DNA from: Arthrobacter crystallopoietes BAB-32
GTDB taxonomy: Bacteria > Actinomycetota > Actinomycetes > Actinomycetales > Micrococcaceae
Reading direction: 5' to 3'
Length of the DNA stretch: 36,045 bases
NCBI RefSeq assembly: GCF_000328305.2
Contig: NZ_ANPE02000123.1
Coordinates: forward strand, 1 to 36,045
The notes under the pieces were generated by a model that saw nothing but the letters and a program-made list of their open reading frames with translations, had not been told where the DNA came from and searched no databases. The position numbers and the translations under genes were made by a program. Below are positions 1 through 7,336 of the stretch, one piece after another. Numbering within the stretch: the first letter of the stretch is position 1; every line of letters begins with the position of its first letter.

Positions 1-8
1 CCGCGGGC

Positions 9-1862
9 TCAGCCCCGGACGCCGGTGGGCCGGAACGGCGCGAGCGGGTTGGACAGCGTGCCGGAAAACAGCAGGCTGCCCGAAGGGTCCGCCAGGTCCA
101 GCATTTGCTGGTTGTTCCGCAGCTGCAGCCGGTTCAGGCAGGACAGGGCGAATTCCGGGGCAAACAGATCGTGCCGTGCGAAGGCTCCGGCCAGTTCCGG
201 ATGCCGGTCCTGGTAGCCGGCCACCACCTTCGCCACGGTCCGCCAGAAATCGTGCTGGTCCAGCTGCCCGTCCTCGTGCAGCAGGGCGGCGAGGAAACGG
301 AAGAAGCAGTCGAAGACGTCGGTGAAGATGGACAGCACCTTGTCCTGCTCCGGAACCTGCACCCGGATGCGCGCGGCCTCGGGCGGAACGGCGACGGCGT
401 CGCCCATCACCACAACCTCCTCGCCCAAGTCCTTCAGGATGGCGCGGACCGGAACACCGTCCTCCAGGACCAGGATGATGTTTTCCCCGTGCGGCATGCC
501 AACCAGCTCGTACCGGTAGAAGCAGTGCAGGACCGGCACCAGGTACGCCTGCAGGTAACGCTCCAGCCAGGCGGCAGCGCTGAGGCCGGAACGCCGGATC
601 AGGGCGGATGCGAAGGCAGCGCCGTCAGCGTCCGTGTGCAGCAGCGACGCCATCGTGGCCAGCCGCTGGCCGGGTTCCAGCGCAGGGACCGGGCTCTCCC
701 GCCAGAGCGCCGAGAGCATCTTCCGGTGCGCCGCGCCCGGCAGCGCCGCCGCTTCGAAGTAGCGGTTGCGGTAGCCGACCGCCGCCCTTTCGCGCAGGAC
801 GCTGAATCCCTGCCGCCGCAGCTCCGGATCCGCGCCGACGAGCTGATGCAGCCACTGGCTGACCGGGGGAGTCGAGGCCATGTATTCGGGGGAGAGGCCG
901 CGCATGAAGCCCATGTTCAGCACGGACAGCGCCGTCTTCACGTAGCACCTTGACGGCTCGTCCAGGTTGAAGAAGGTACGGATGGATTGCTGGGCCTGGA
1001 AGGCATCCGGCCCCGGCCCCAGATGGACGATCCGCTGCTGGGCGATCTCCGCGGCGAACGTCACGGTCAGCTTGTTCTCATACTGCCAGGGATGGGCCGG
1101 CATCAAGAGGTAGTCCTCGGGGTCCAGCCCCTGTCCTGCGAGGACGGCGTCGAATCCCGCGACCACGTGGGAACCCAGTTCGGCCTCCAGATGCTCGCGG
1201 TAGCCCAGCCCGGAAATCGCGGTGAACTCGGCGTGGTCGGCGTGCACGGCCAGCCAAACCAGCTGCACCGGGGCTCCCGTTTCGGGCGCATAGGCCAGGT
1301 AGTCGGACAAGCCGAAGCCCAGCCGCCCGTTGTTCGCGACGAAACAGGGGTGGCCTTCGGTCATGGCCTGTTCCAGCCGTTGGAAGTCCGACGCCGGCGC
1401 GGCACCGGCGGAGCCAGCGGCCAGTTCCGCTGCGGTGGGCTGCGGGACGGACTGCTTGAAGGCGTGGCCGGCCAGCGTGCTGCCGATTTCCTCCAGGTAC
1501 ACCGGCAGCATGGTCTCGCTGATGCCGAGGGTCCGGCGGAACTCGGTGATGAAGTCCAGGGCATCCAGCCGCTGCTCCACGCCGTCGACGAGCCGGTGGA
1601 TGCTCGCGGACGGGATGCTCCAGTGGTCCAGCCAGAGCCGTTCGGCGGCGAAGTGGTAGTGGACGCGGCCGTCGTCCGAGGCCAGCCGGTAGGCGCCGCC
1701 CCCGGACGGCTCGGGCCGGAGGATGCGCTCGTGGGCGAACTCGGCAATCGCCTTGCGGACCAGATGGCGGTCGGCGGCTGCCCAGCGGGCCGGCTCCAGG
1801 TGCGAGGCGGCTCCGGCCACCGCCGGCGCCGCTGGTACGAGGGAGGGTGCGGTGATGGTCAT
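9..1862 (-). CDS. desD: NIS siderophore synthetase, IucA/IucC family (DesD-like)
   Basis: Predicted NTP-dependent, NRPS-independent siderophore synthetase that would join and cyclise N-hydroxy-N-acyl-diamine units into a desferrioxamine-type trihydroxamate in the cytoplasm. The 617-aa length suits the family. Visible family blocks are EGHPCFVANNGRLGFG (about 169-184), which fits the nucleotide-binding N-lobe, LMPAHPWQYENK (about 253-264), and RYELVGMPHGENII with a following KDLGEE in the C-terminal third, typical of the IucA/IucC and FhuF-like halves. The ATG overlaps the desC stop by 4 bp (ATGA), so it is the last visible gene of a translationally coupled operon. The stop lies 8 nt from the window edge, so nothing can be said about an exporter or receptor downstream. 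The assignment rests on family motifs plus the complete A-B-C-D gene order; the exact product (desferrioxamine E, B or a variant) is inference. Confidence 0.93.
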   Translation of the reverse strand: MTITAPSLVPAAPAVAGAASHLEPARWAAADRHLVRKAIAEFAHERILRPEPSGGGAYRLASDDGRVHYHFAAERLWLDHWSIPSASIHRLVDGVEQRLDALDFITEFRRTLGISETMLPVYLEEIGSTLAGHAFKQSVPQPTAAELAAGSAGAAPASDFQRLEQAMTEGHPCFVANNGRLGFGLSDYLAYAPETGAPVQLVWLAVHADHAEFTAISGLGYREHLEAELGSHVVAGFDAVLAGQGLDPEDYLLMPAHPWQYENKLTVTFAAEIAQQRIVHLGPGPDAFQAQQSIRTFFNLDEPSRCYVKTALSVLNMGFMRGLSPEYMASTPPVSQWLHQLVGADPELRRQGFSVLRERAAVGYRNRYFEAAALPGAAHRKMLSALWRESPVPALEPGQRLATMASLLHTDADGAAFASALIRRSGLSAAAWLERYLQAYLVPVLHCFYRYELVGMPHGENIILVLEDGVPVRAILKDLGEEVVVMGDAVAVPPEAARIRVQVPEQDKVLSIFTDVFDCFFRFLAALLHEDGQLDQHDFWRTVAKVVAGYQDRHPELAGAFARHDLFAPEFALSCLNRLQLRNNQQMLDLADPSGSLLFSGTLSNPLAPFRPTGVRG

Positions 1863-2392
1863 GCGGGGACTCCTTCGGTTGCTCGGGCAAAGTCTTCACG
1901 GGTGCAGAAACTCAGCCACGCCTGCTTGTCCGGCAGCTTGATCAGCTGCGCGCGGCGGAAGCCGAATCGTTCATTGAGGGCCAGGATCTTGCTGTTGCGG
2001 ATATCCGGCTCCACCACCACCCGCCGGACGCCGGGGGCGCGGAAGAGGAAGCGCATCACGCTGTCGAACACGTCCGCGGTGAACCCGGCCCGCGGGACAT
2101 CGGGCGGACCGACCAGCAAGTGCATCCCGACATCGCCCTGCCGCACCGGATACCTGCCGGCCAAGGGCGAGTGGCCGGGAAGGTAACGCTCCATCAGGAA
2201 GGCGGGGACACCGCCGTCGTACCCCATCCAGGCTTCATGGTGCGGATGGGCAGCGATCCCGGCGAGCTCGGCGCGGACCTGCTCCTCGGTCGCCCCGAGC
2301 ATGCCCCAGAAGCGTGCATATTCGCGGGTGACCCAGCCGTGCAGCAGCGCCGCGTGGGCCTGCGGGTCGGCCGGTGTGAAGGTGAACGTCAC
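1859..2392 (-). CDS. desC: GNAT-type acyltransferase of siderophore synthesis (DesC-like)
   Basis: Predicted to acylate N-hydroxycadaverine (or a similar hydroxydiamine) from succinyl- or acetyl-CoA, giving the hydroxamate used by DesD. 177 aa, the size of IucB/RhbD/DesC acyltransferases. A GNAT fold is suggested by the central segment GDVGMHLLVGPPDVPRAGF and by the block VRRVVVEPDIRNSKILALNERFGFRR, which is characteristic of siderophore acetyltransferases. I chose the GTG at 2390-2392 because it overlaps the desB stop by 4 bp (GTGA) and gives VTFTFTPAD as N-terminus. The frame stays open far upstream, but that part lies antisense-free inside desB and is only its shadow. The downstream overlap with desD is ATGA. 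Acyl donor specificity cannot be read from the sequence. Confidence 0.9.
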   Translation of the reverse strand: MTFTFTPADPQAHAALLHGWVTREYARFWGMLGATEEQVRAELAGIAAHPHHEAWMGYDGGVPAFLMERYLPGHSPLAGRYPVRQGDVGMHLLVGPPDVPRAGFTADVFDSVMRFLFRAPGVRRVVVEPDIRNSKILALNERFGFRRAQLIKLPDKQAWLSFCTREDFARATEGVPA

Positions 2393-3702
2393 AGTGCCAC
2401 CTCCGCCGGCGCCGGCACCGGTGCACCGAACTCCTGGAAAGCGATCCGCCGTTCCACCGGGTAGTACTCCCAGCCGAGCAGCTCGCGGATGATGCACGAG
2501 TTGCGGTAGGCAGCCATGCCCAGGTCCGGGGTGGCGAAGCCATGGGTGTGCAGTTCGGCGTTCTGGACGAAGATTTCGCCGGGTTCGACGCCGGTGCTGT
2601 AGTTGCGTGCCACCTCGAACCTTCCGTCCGGGCCGCGGCGGATCCGGTGGCCGATGCCGGCGAGGAAGTCCGGCTCGCGGTAGCCGTAGCCGGTAGCAAG
2701 AACGACGGCGGCACTGTCCAGCTGGTAGGTCCGGTCCTGTTCGGTGTGGTGCAGGGTGAGCCGGTGGAGGCCCGCGGCCGGATCGTACTCCGCCGCCTCC
2801 ACCGAGGAGTTGGTCAGCAGGCGGGTCCTCGGTGGGGCCGTGAGGCTCCTGGCGTAGAGCAGATCGTAGATTGCGTTGATCAGCGACTCGTTGATGCCCT
2901 TGTACAGGTTTTTCTGGCCGGCGTTGAGCCGCCCCCGGGTGCCGGCCGGCAGCGCGTGGAAGTAGTCCACGTACTCCGGCGAGGTCAGCTCCAGCGTCAG
3001 CTTGGCGTACTCCAGCGGGAAGAACCGGTCCGAGCGGGTCACCCAGGTCAGTTCGTAGCCGTGGCTGTCCTGCTCCTGCAGCAGGTCGAAGTAGATTTCC
3101 GCGGCGCTTTGGCCGCTGCCGACGATCGTGATGCTTCCGCTGGCCTGCAGCTGCTTTTTCCGGTCCAGGTACTGCGCGCTGTGGCAGGCCAGGCCGCCGG
3201 ACGCCGGCAGGCCGCGGCAGGATGCGGGCACTTGGGGTTCGGTTCCGGTACCCAGCACCAGCCGGCGGGCTGTGCGGACGGTTTCGCCCGCCGCTCCTGC
3301 GGACGTGACGTGGTACAGGCCGCCGCGGTACTCGACGCCGGTCACGCGCTCGCCGAAGTGCACGTTCGGCAGCCGGGCGGTGACCCACTGGCAGTAGGCG
3401 TTGAATTCGGCGCGCAGCGGGTAGAAGTCCTCGCGGATGTAGAAGCGGTAGAGCCGGTCGGTTTCCTTGAGGTAGTTCAGGTAGGAGTACGGCGAGGTGG
3501 GATCGGCCAGGCTGACCAGGTCCGCCATGAACGGCACCTGCAGGTGGGTGCCGGGCAGCATCATGCCCGGATGCCAGTCGAAGCACGGGCGCTGGTCCAG
3601 GAAGACGCCGTCCAGTTCCGGGATGGGAGCGGCCAGCGCGGCCAGGCCCAGATTGAAGGGACCGACGCCGATGGCCACGAAATCATGGGTGCTGCGGTTC
3701 AT
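2389..3702 (-). CDS. desB: Lysine/cadaverine N6-monooxygenase (DesB-like)
   Basis: Flavin-dependent N-hydroxylase that would hydroxylate the terminal amine of cadaverine or lysine using FAD, NADPH and O2. 437 aa, matching the SidA/IucD/PvdA family. Motifs seen: the FAD site GVGPFNLGLAAL (about 12-23), the block FDWHPGMMLPGTHLQVPFMADLV (about 41-63) seen in this family, the NADPH site GSGQSAAEIYFDLL (about 195-208), and the late ATGYGYREPDFL motif (near 355). The ATG overlaps the desA stop by 4 bp and the stop overlaps desC by 4 bp, so translation is coupled in both directions. No anomaly was seen. The substrate could be lysine as well as cadaverine, but the decarboxylase immediately upstream favours the diamine. 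Confidence 0.94.
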   Translation of the reverse strand: MNRSTHDFVAIGVGPFNLGLAALAAPIPELDGVFLDQRPCFDWHPGMMLPGTHLQVPFMADLVSLADPTSPYSYLNYLKETDRLYRFYIREDFYPLRAEFNAYCQWVTARLPNVHFGERVTGVEYRGGLYHVTSAGAAGETVRTARRLVLGTGTEPQVPASCRGLPASGGLACHSAQYLDRKKQLQASGSITIVGSGQSAAEIYFDLLQEQDSHGYELTWVTRSDRFFPLEYAKLTLELTSPEYVDYFHALPAGTRGRLNAGQKNLYKGINESLINAIYDLLYARSLTAPPRTRLLTNSSVEAAEYDPAAGLHRLTLHHTEQDRTYQLDSAAVVLATGYGYREPDFLAGIGHRIRRGPDGRFEVARNYSTGVEPGEIFVQNAELHTHGFATPDLGMAAYRNSCIIRELLGWEYYPVERRIAFQEFGAPVPAPAEVAL

Positions 3703-5261
3703 GCGCGTGCCCCTGCCAGGAAGCCGGCTCCGATTGCGCGAATCTGCTCCAGGATCGCGTTCAGCTCTTCCACGCTGGTTTCGGCATTCAGCAGCGTGAA
3801 CTTCAGGTAGTGGCGCCCGTCAACGGTGGTGCCGGCGACCATCGCCTCGCCGGAGGCGCACACGGCCCGGCGGATGTGCAGGTTCAGGGCATCTGCCGTC
3901 CCGGCGTCCACGCCCTCGGGCCGGTACCGGAACACCAGGGTGCTCAGCTGCGGGGCGGAAGCCAGTTCGAACTCCGGGTCCTGTTCCAGCAGTTCGCCGG
4001 CGCGGGAGGCGAGGTCGATGGCCCCGTCCAGCAGCGCGCCGATGCCGTCCGCGCCCATGATCCGCAGCGTCAGCCACAGCTTCAGGGCATCGAAGCGGCG
4101 GGTGGTCTGCAGGCTTTTGTCCACCTGGTTGGGAATCTGTTCGCGCGCCGCGCTGGCCGGGTTCAGGTAGTCCGCGTGGAAGGCCACATGCCGCAGCGTG
4201 GAGCGGTCACGGACCAGCACGGCGCTGGAACTGACCGGCTGGAAGAACGTCTTGTGGTAGTCCACGGTGACCGAATCGGCGGCTGAGATGCCGTCCAGCA
4301 GATGCCGGTAGCGCAGCGAAGTCAGCAGGCCGCCGCCGTAGGCTGCGTCCACGTGCAGCCAGCTACCGGCCTGCCGCGCCAGCTCTGCCGCGGCATCGAG
4401 CGGGTCGATGCTGCCGAAGTCCGTGGTCCCGGCGGTCGCGACGACGGCCATCGGGACCTCGCCGCGGGACCGGCTGTCGGCCAGTGCCTGCCGCAGCGCG
4501 GCAGGATCCATCCGCCGCTCGCTGTCGCAGCGGACCGGGACCACGCCGTCGTACCCCAGGCCCAGCAGGGCGGCCGACTTGGCGATGCTGAAATGGCTGG
4601 CCTCGGAAGCGAAAATCCGCAGCCTGTCCAGGGCCTGCGGCAGCCATCCGGCATCGGCAGCGGGGTCCTGGCGGAGCCGCTCAACCGCGTGGTTGCGGGC
4701 AATCAGCAGGGCCTGCAGGTTCGACTGGGTTCCGCCGCTGGTGAAAACCCCGTCGGCTTCCGCGCCCAGGCCCAGGCGGCCGGCGGTCCAATCGACCAGG
4801 CGCCGCTCGATCAGGGTGGCGCCGGCGCTCTGGTCCCAGGTGTCGAGCGAGGAGTTCACCGCGGAGAGGATCGCCTCGCCAACCAGCGCGGGAATGACCA
4901 CCGGGCAGTTCAAGTGCGCGGCGTACTTCGGATCGTGGAAGTACACCGCGTCCTGCAGGTAGAGCCCTTCCAGTTCTTCCAAGGCAGCGGCTGTGTCCGG
5001 CAGCGGCCGGTCCAGGTCCACGCCGGCCACGAGGGGCGAGAGCTGGCCCGGGGCGCATCCGGTGAACGGCCGGGACGTCCTGGAGACCTTGGTGGCCACC
5101 AGATTGACCGCCTGCAGGACGTCCGCCACGTAGCGCGGCGCATTCCGGGGATTGAAGAGCTGGTTGCTGGCGGCCAGGGCCAGCTCGATGCGTGAACCGA
5201 AGTCGGTTTGGTCGGCGGTGCTGGACAGTAGGGTCAAGGCGAGCTCCTTGGGGGAAAGCAT
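3699..5261 (-). CDS. desA: PLP-dependent lysine decarboxylase (DesA-like), first gene of the siderophore operon
   Basis: Group II PLP-dependent decarboxylase predicted to make cadaverine from lysine for siderophore assembly. Fold-type I landmarks: TSGGTQSN (about 174-181), HVDAAYGGG with the pyridine-binding Asp near 305, and DYHKTFF with the Schiff-base Lys near 337. 520 aa from the ATG at 5261. The start is uncertain: no good ribosome site precedes that ATG, while an AAGGAG at 5244-5249 sits 6 nt before an in-frame TTG at 5235-5237, which would give 512 aa. It leads a four-gene operon whose members all overlap by 4 bp. Iron control is likely because an iron-box-like palindrome lies just upstream. 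The general family call is secure; lysine specificity follows from gene context. Confidence 0.93.
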   Translation of the reverse strand: MLSPKELALTLLSSTADQTDFGSRIELALAASNQLFNPRNAPRYVADVLQAVNLVATKVSRTSRPFTGCAPGQLSPLVAGVDLDRPLPDTAAALEELEGLYLQDAVYFHDPKYAAHLNCPVVIPALVGEAILSAVNSSLDTWDQSAGATLIERRLVDWTAGRLGLGAEADGVFTSGGTQSNLQALLIARNHAVERLRQDPAADAGWLPQALDRLRIFASEASHFSIAKSAALLGLGYDGVVPVRCDSERRMDPAALRQALADSRSRGEVPMAVVATAGTTDFGSIDPLDAAAELARQAGSWLHVDAAYGGGLLTSLRYRHLLDGISAADSVTVDYHKTFFQPVSSSAVLVRDRSTLRHVAFHADYLNPASAAREQIPNQVDKSLQTTRRFDALKLWLTLRIMGADGIGALLDGAIDLASRAGELLEQDPEFELASAPQLSTLVFRYRPEGVDAGTADALNLHIRRAVCASGEAMVAGTTVDGRHYLKFTLLNAETSVEELNAILEQIRAIGAGFLAGARA

Positions 5262-5275
5262 TGCCGGGCAGAAAC

Positions 5276-5294
5276 AAAGGCAAGCCTTACTTAG
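5276..5294 (-). promoter_or_regulatory. Putative IdeR/DmdR1 iron box in the desA promoter
   Basis: Read on the minus strand this 19-bp stretch is CTAAGTAAGGCTTGCCTTT. It matches 12 of 19 positions of the actinobacterial iron-box consensus TTAGGTTAGGCTAACCTAA, including the core AGGCT and CCT. It lies 15 bp before the desA ATG, just after a possible -35 (TTGACG, 5306-5311), so a bound Fe-IdeR/DmdR1 would cover the -10 region. Iron repression is inferred from the family rule that siderophore operons carry such boxes. Confidence 0.6.
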
Positions 5295-5610
5295 GGGACC
5301 CTTAACGTCAAACTTTCGTGCCGTAATTTTTCGGCGAGCCGGTCATTCCCGGAAATATTCGACGGCGGCGGCCGGCAACTCTTCCCAAACCGCACTGTGA
5401 CTGGTACTTTCGCGCGAAATCGAAGTCGAGCCAAGGCTTGCAGAGGGGCGCTGGGCCTGCCGTTGGTCCCGAAATTTCGACCGTCCGTCGCGGCTGCTGC
5501 TGGAATTACTGAACGACCGGTTGGAATGTGTGAAAGAATGCACAGGCCCGGCAGCTGCCACCAGCTGGCTGCGGCCGTCCCCATTCAATCGTTAGGAAAT
5601 GCACCCCGCT
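5295..5610. other. Intergenic region between desA and the Nramp-related gene
   Basis: A non-coding stretch of about 316 bp between divergent genes. It holds the probable desA -35 (minus strand, 5306-5311) and two short perfect palindromes, TTTCGCGCGAAA (5408-5419) and CGAAATTTCG (5470-5479), which could be regulator sites for the plus-strand transporter. A 74-codon plus-strand frame (5397-5621) is open here but has no ribosome site or recognisable protein, so I do not call it a gene. No metal riboswitch fold was recognised. Confidence 0.45.
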
Positions 5611-6918
5611 ATGTCTTCTGACAGCAACCCCACCGGTCCGGTCGGCGCCGCCGTCCGGACCGATAACGACGGCGGCGCACCCGCCAAGTGGAAGATCGTC
5701 GGTCCCGGCCTTGTCGTTGCCGCGACCGGCGTCGGCGCCGCGGACATGGTCGCCACCTTGGTCGCCGGCTCCCAGTTCGGCTACCAGCTCTTTTGGGCTG
5801 TGATCGTCGGCGTCATCCTGAAGATCGTCCTGGTCGAAGGAGCCGGCCGCTACACCCTGGCCACCGGCAAGACCATCTTCGAAGGCTGGCGCTCGCTCGG
5901 CCGCTGGACCACCTGGTACTTCGGCCCCTACATCATCATTTGGGGCTTCGTCTACGGCGGGACGGCGATGTCCTCGGCCGCCCTGCCGCTGGCCGCCATG
6001 TTCCCGGTCCTGCCGCTGTGGGCGTGGGCCATCGCGATGGGGCTGGCCGGCTTCGTCATGGTGTGGTTCGGCAAATACGCCACCTTCGAAAAGATCACCG
6101 CAGCCTTGGTCGGCATCATGTTTGTCACCGTGGTCGGCCTGGCGGTCATTGCCCTGCCCAACATCCCCGAGATGCTGACCGGCCTGGTCCCGTCGATTCC
6201 GGCCGAAGGCGGCCTGCTCTCCACCCTGGCACTCGCCGGCGGCGTCGGCGGCACCATCACGCTGGCGGCCTACGGCTACTGGCTGCGCGAAAAGGGCTGG
6301 TACACCCCCAAGTGGATGCGCGTCATGCGCATCGACAACTCCGTCGCCTACATCATGACCGGCATCTTCGTCCTGGCCATGCTGATTGTCGGCGCCGAAG
6401 TGGTCCGCTCCGCCGGCGTCTCCATCAGCGGCGGCGACGAAGGCCTGCTGGAACTGGCGGACGTCCTCAACGCCCGCTACGGCGAAGTGATCGGCACCGG
6501 CTTCCTGGTCGGCTTCTGGGCCGCATCGTTCTCCTCCATCATCGGGGTCTGGAACGGTGTCTCGCTCATGTTCGCCGATTTCTGGGGCCACATGCGCAAG
6601 AAGGAAGCAGGCCACCCGGACACCCGCGTGGGCGGCAAGTACTTCAAGTTCTACGTCCTCTGGCTGACCTTCCCGCCGATGCTGCTGTTCATCCTGGGCA
6701 AGCCGATCGCGCTGATCCTGGCCTACGGCGTGCTCGGCTCGCTGTTCATGCCGTTCCTGGCGCTGACCCTGCTCGGCCTGCTCAACGGCAAGCGCGTGCC
6801 GAAGGAATGGGCGAACCGCCTGCACACCAACATCGCGCTGGGCATCTGCGCCCTGCTGTTCGGCATCCTGGGCATCCAGCAGCTGGTCAAGGCCATCGCC
6901 CCGCTGTTCGGCGGCTGA
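5611..6918 (+). CDS. Nramp-related membrane transporter lacking the classical metal motifs
   Basis: Integral membrane protein of about 435 aa with roughly eleven hydrophobic segments, resembling the Nramp (SLC11) family in its first helix (GPGLVVAATGVGAADMVATL, then AGSQFGYQLFW). Classical Nramp proteins carry DPGN in TM1 and MPH in TM6 as metal ligands. Here TM1 has GVGAADM, and the TM6 region reads GGVGGTITLAAYGYWLREKGW without MPH. It therefore belongs with the Nramp-related branch, and its substrate may not be Mn2+ or Fe2+. Start choice: the ATG at 5599 has AGGA only 1 nt away, so the second ATG at 5611 (13 nt from AGGA) is slightly better; neither is ideal. It is monocistronic, divergent from desA, and ends before a very strong hairpin. 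Substrate is unknown. Confidence 0.85.
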   Translation: MSSDSNPTGPVGAAVRTDNDGGAPAKWKIVGPGLVVAATGVGAADMVATLVAGSQFGYQLFWAVIVGVILKIVLVEGAGRYTLATGKTIFEGWRSLGRWTTWYFGPYIIIWGFVYGGTAMSSAALPLAAMFPVLPLWAWAIAMGLAGFVMVWFGKYATFEKITAALVGIMFVTVVGLAVIALPNIPEMLTGLVPSIPAEGGLLSTLALAGGVGGTITLAAYGYWLREKGWYTPKWMRVMRIDNSVAYIMTGIFVLAMLIVGAEVVRSAGVSISGGDEGLLELADVLNARYGEVIGTGFLVGFWAASFSSIIGVWNGVSLMFADFWGHMRKKEAGHPDTRVGGKYFKFYVLWLTFPPMLLFILGKPIALILAYGVLGSLFMPFLALTLLGLLNGKRVPKEWANRLHTNIALGICALLFGILGIQQLVKAIAPLFGG

Positions 6919-6954
6919 TTCCACACGGCCTGGGCCGGCGCCTTTCCTGCCTGC

Positions 6955-7010
6955 CGTTAACGTACGCTGCCTGCGCACCTGTAGTGGTGCGCAGGCAGCG
7001 TACGTTAACG
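6955..7010. terminator. 25-bp perfect inverted repeat, probable bidirectional terminator
   Basis: The arms 6955-6979 and 6986-7010 are perfectly complementary over 25 bp around a 6-nt loop (TGTAGT). It sits between the convergent transporter gene (stop 6918) and the antitoxin-like gene (stop 7038). No T-run follows on either side, as is common for GC-rich actinobacterial terminators. Its length and perfection are unusual for an ordinary terminator. Confidence 0.75.
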
Positions 7011-7037
7011 ACGACGGCGGTCCGGCGCCGCGGTGGC

Positions 7038-7241
7038 TCAGGTTTTGGCGTGCTTCGGCTTGCCGGATCCGGGCTCGCCGACAATCGAGGCGAGGAAATC
7101 ATCGGCTTCGGTCAAGCCGCGTGCCGCCTGGCACAGAATGACTCGGGCCTCATCCTCAAGGCTCCGGCCGTGGGCCTCGGCCAGGATGCGGAGCCCCTCC
7201 ATGATGCGGGGTTCCAGATTCGGTATCGTCAGCGCTTCCAT
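7038..7241 (-). CDS. FitA/VapB-like ribbon-helix-helix antitoxin, no toxin partner visible
   Basis: A 67-aa protein starting MEALTIPNLEPRIMEGLRI with the block AEAHGRSLEDEARVIL. This is the classical N-terminus of FitA-type antitoxins: a beta-strand and helix-turn of the Arc/MetJ ribbon-helix-helix fold that binds DNA as a dimer. A strong AGGAGG (7250-7255) lies 8 nt before the ATG, and a good promoter precedes it, so it is a real gene. In FitAB/VapBC modules a PIN-domain RNase follows immediately. Here the next thing downstream is the 25-bp hairpin and a convergent transporter, and upstream is an oxidoreductase. It may be a solitary regulator, the residue of a lost toxin-antitoxin pair, or an antidote to a toxin elsewhere. 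Confidence 0.85.
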   Translation of the reverse strand: MEALTIPNLEPRIMEGLRILAEAHGRSLEDEARVILCQAARGLTEADDFLASIVGEPGSGKPKHAKT

Positions 7242-7266
7242 GGCCGCCACCTCCTGAGTGGAATCA

Positions 7267-7295
7267 ATGCTAGACCTGCGGCAGGCGGCTGTCAC
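7267..7295 (-). promoter_or_regulatory. Sigma-70-type promoter of the antitoxin-like gene
   Basis: On the minus strand, GTGACA (7290-7295, -35) and TAGCAT (7267-7272, -10) are separated by 17 bp and lie about 25 bp upstream of the start at 7241. This gives the antitoxin-like gene its own promoter, separate from the dehydrogenase upstream. Confidence 0.5.
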
Positions 7296-7336
7296 CGCCC
7301 CGGCTGCCCGGCCACAGCGGTCCGGAGCCGGCCCGG

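Noticed and set aside
5397-5621. 74-codon plus-strand frame before the Nramp-related gene
   Set aside because: No ribosome site, unlikely composition, and it runs into the transporter start in another frame.
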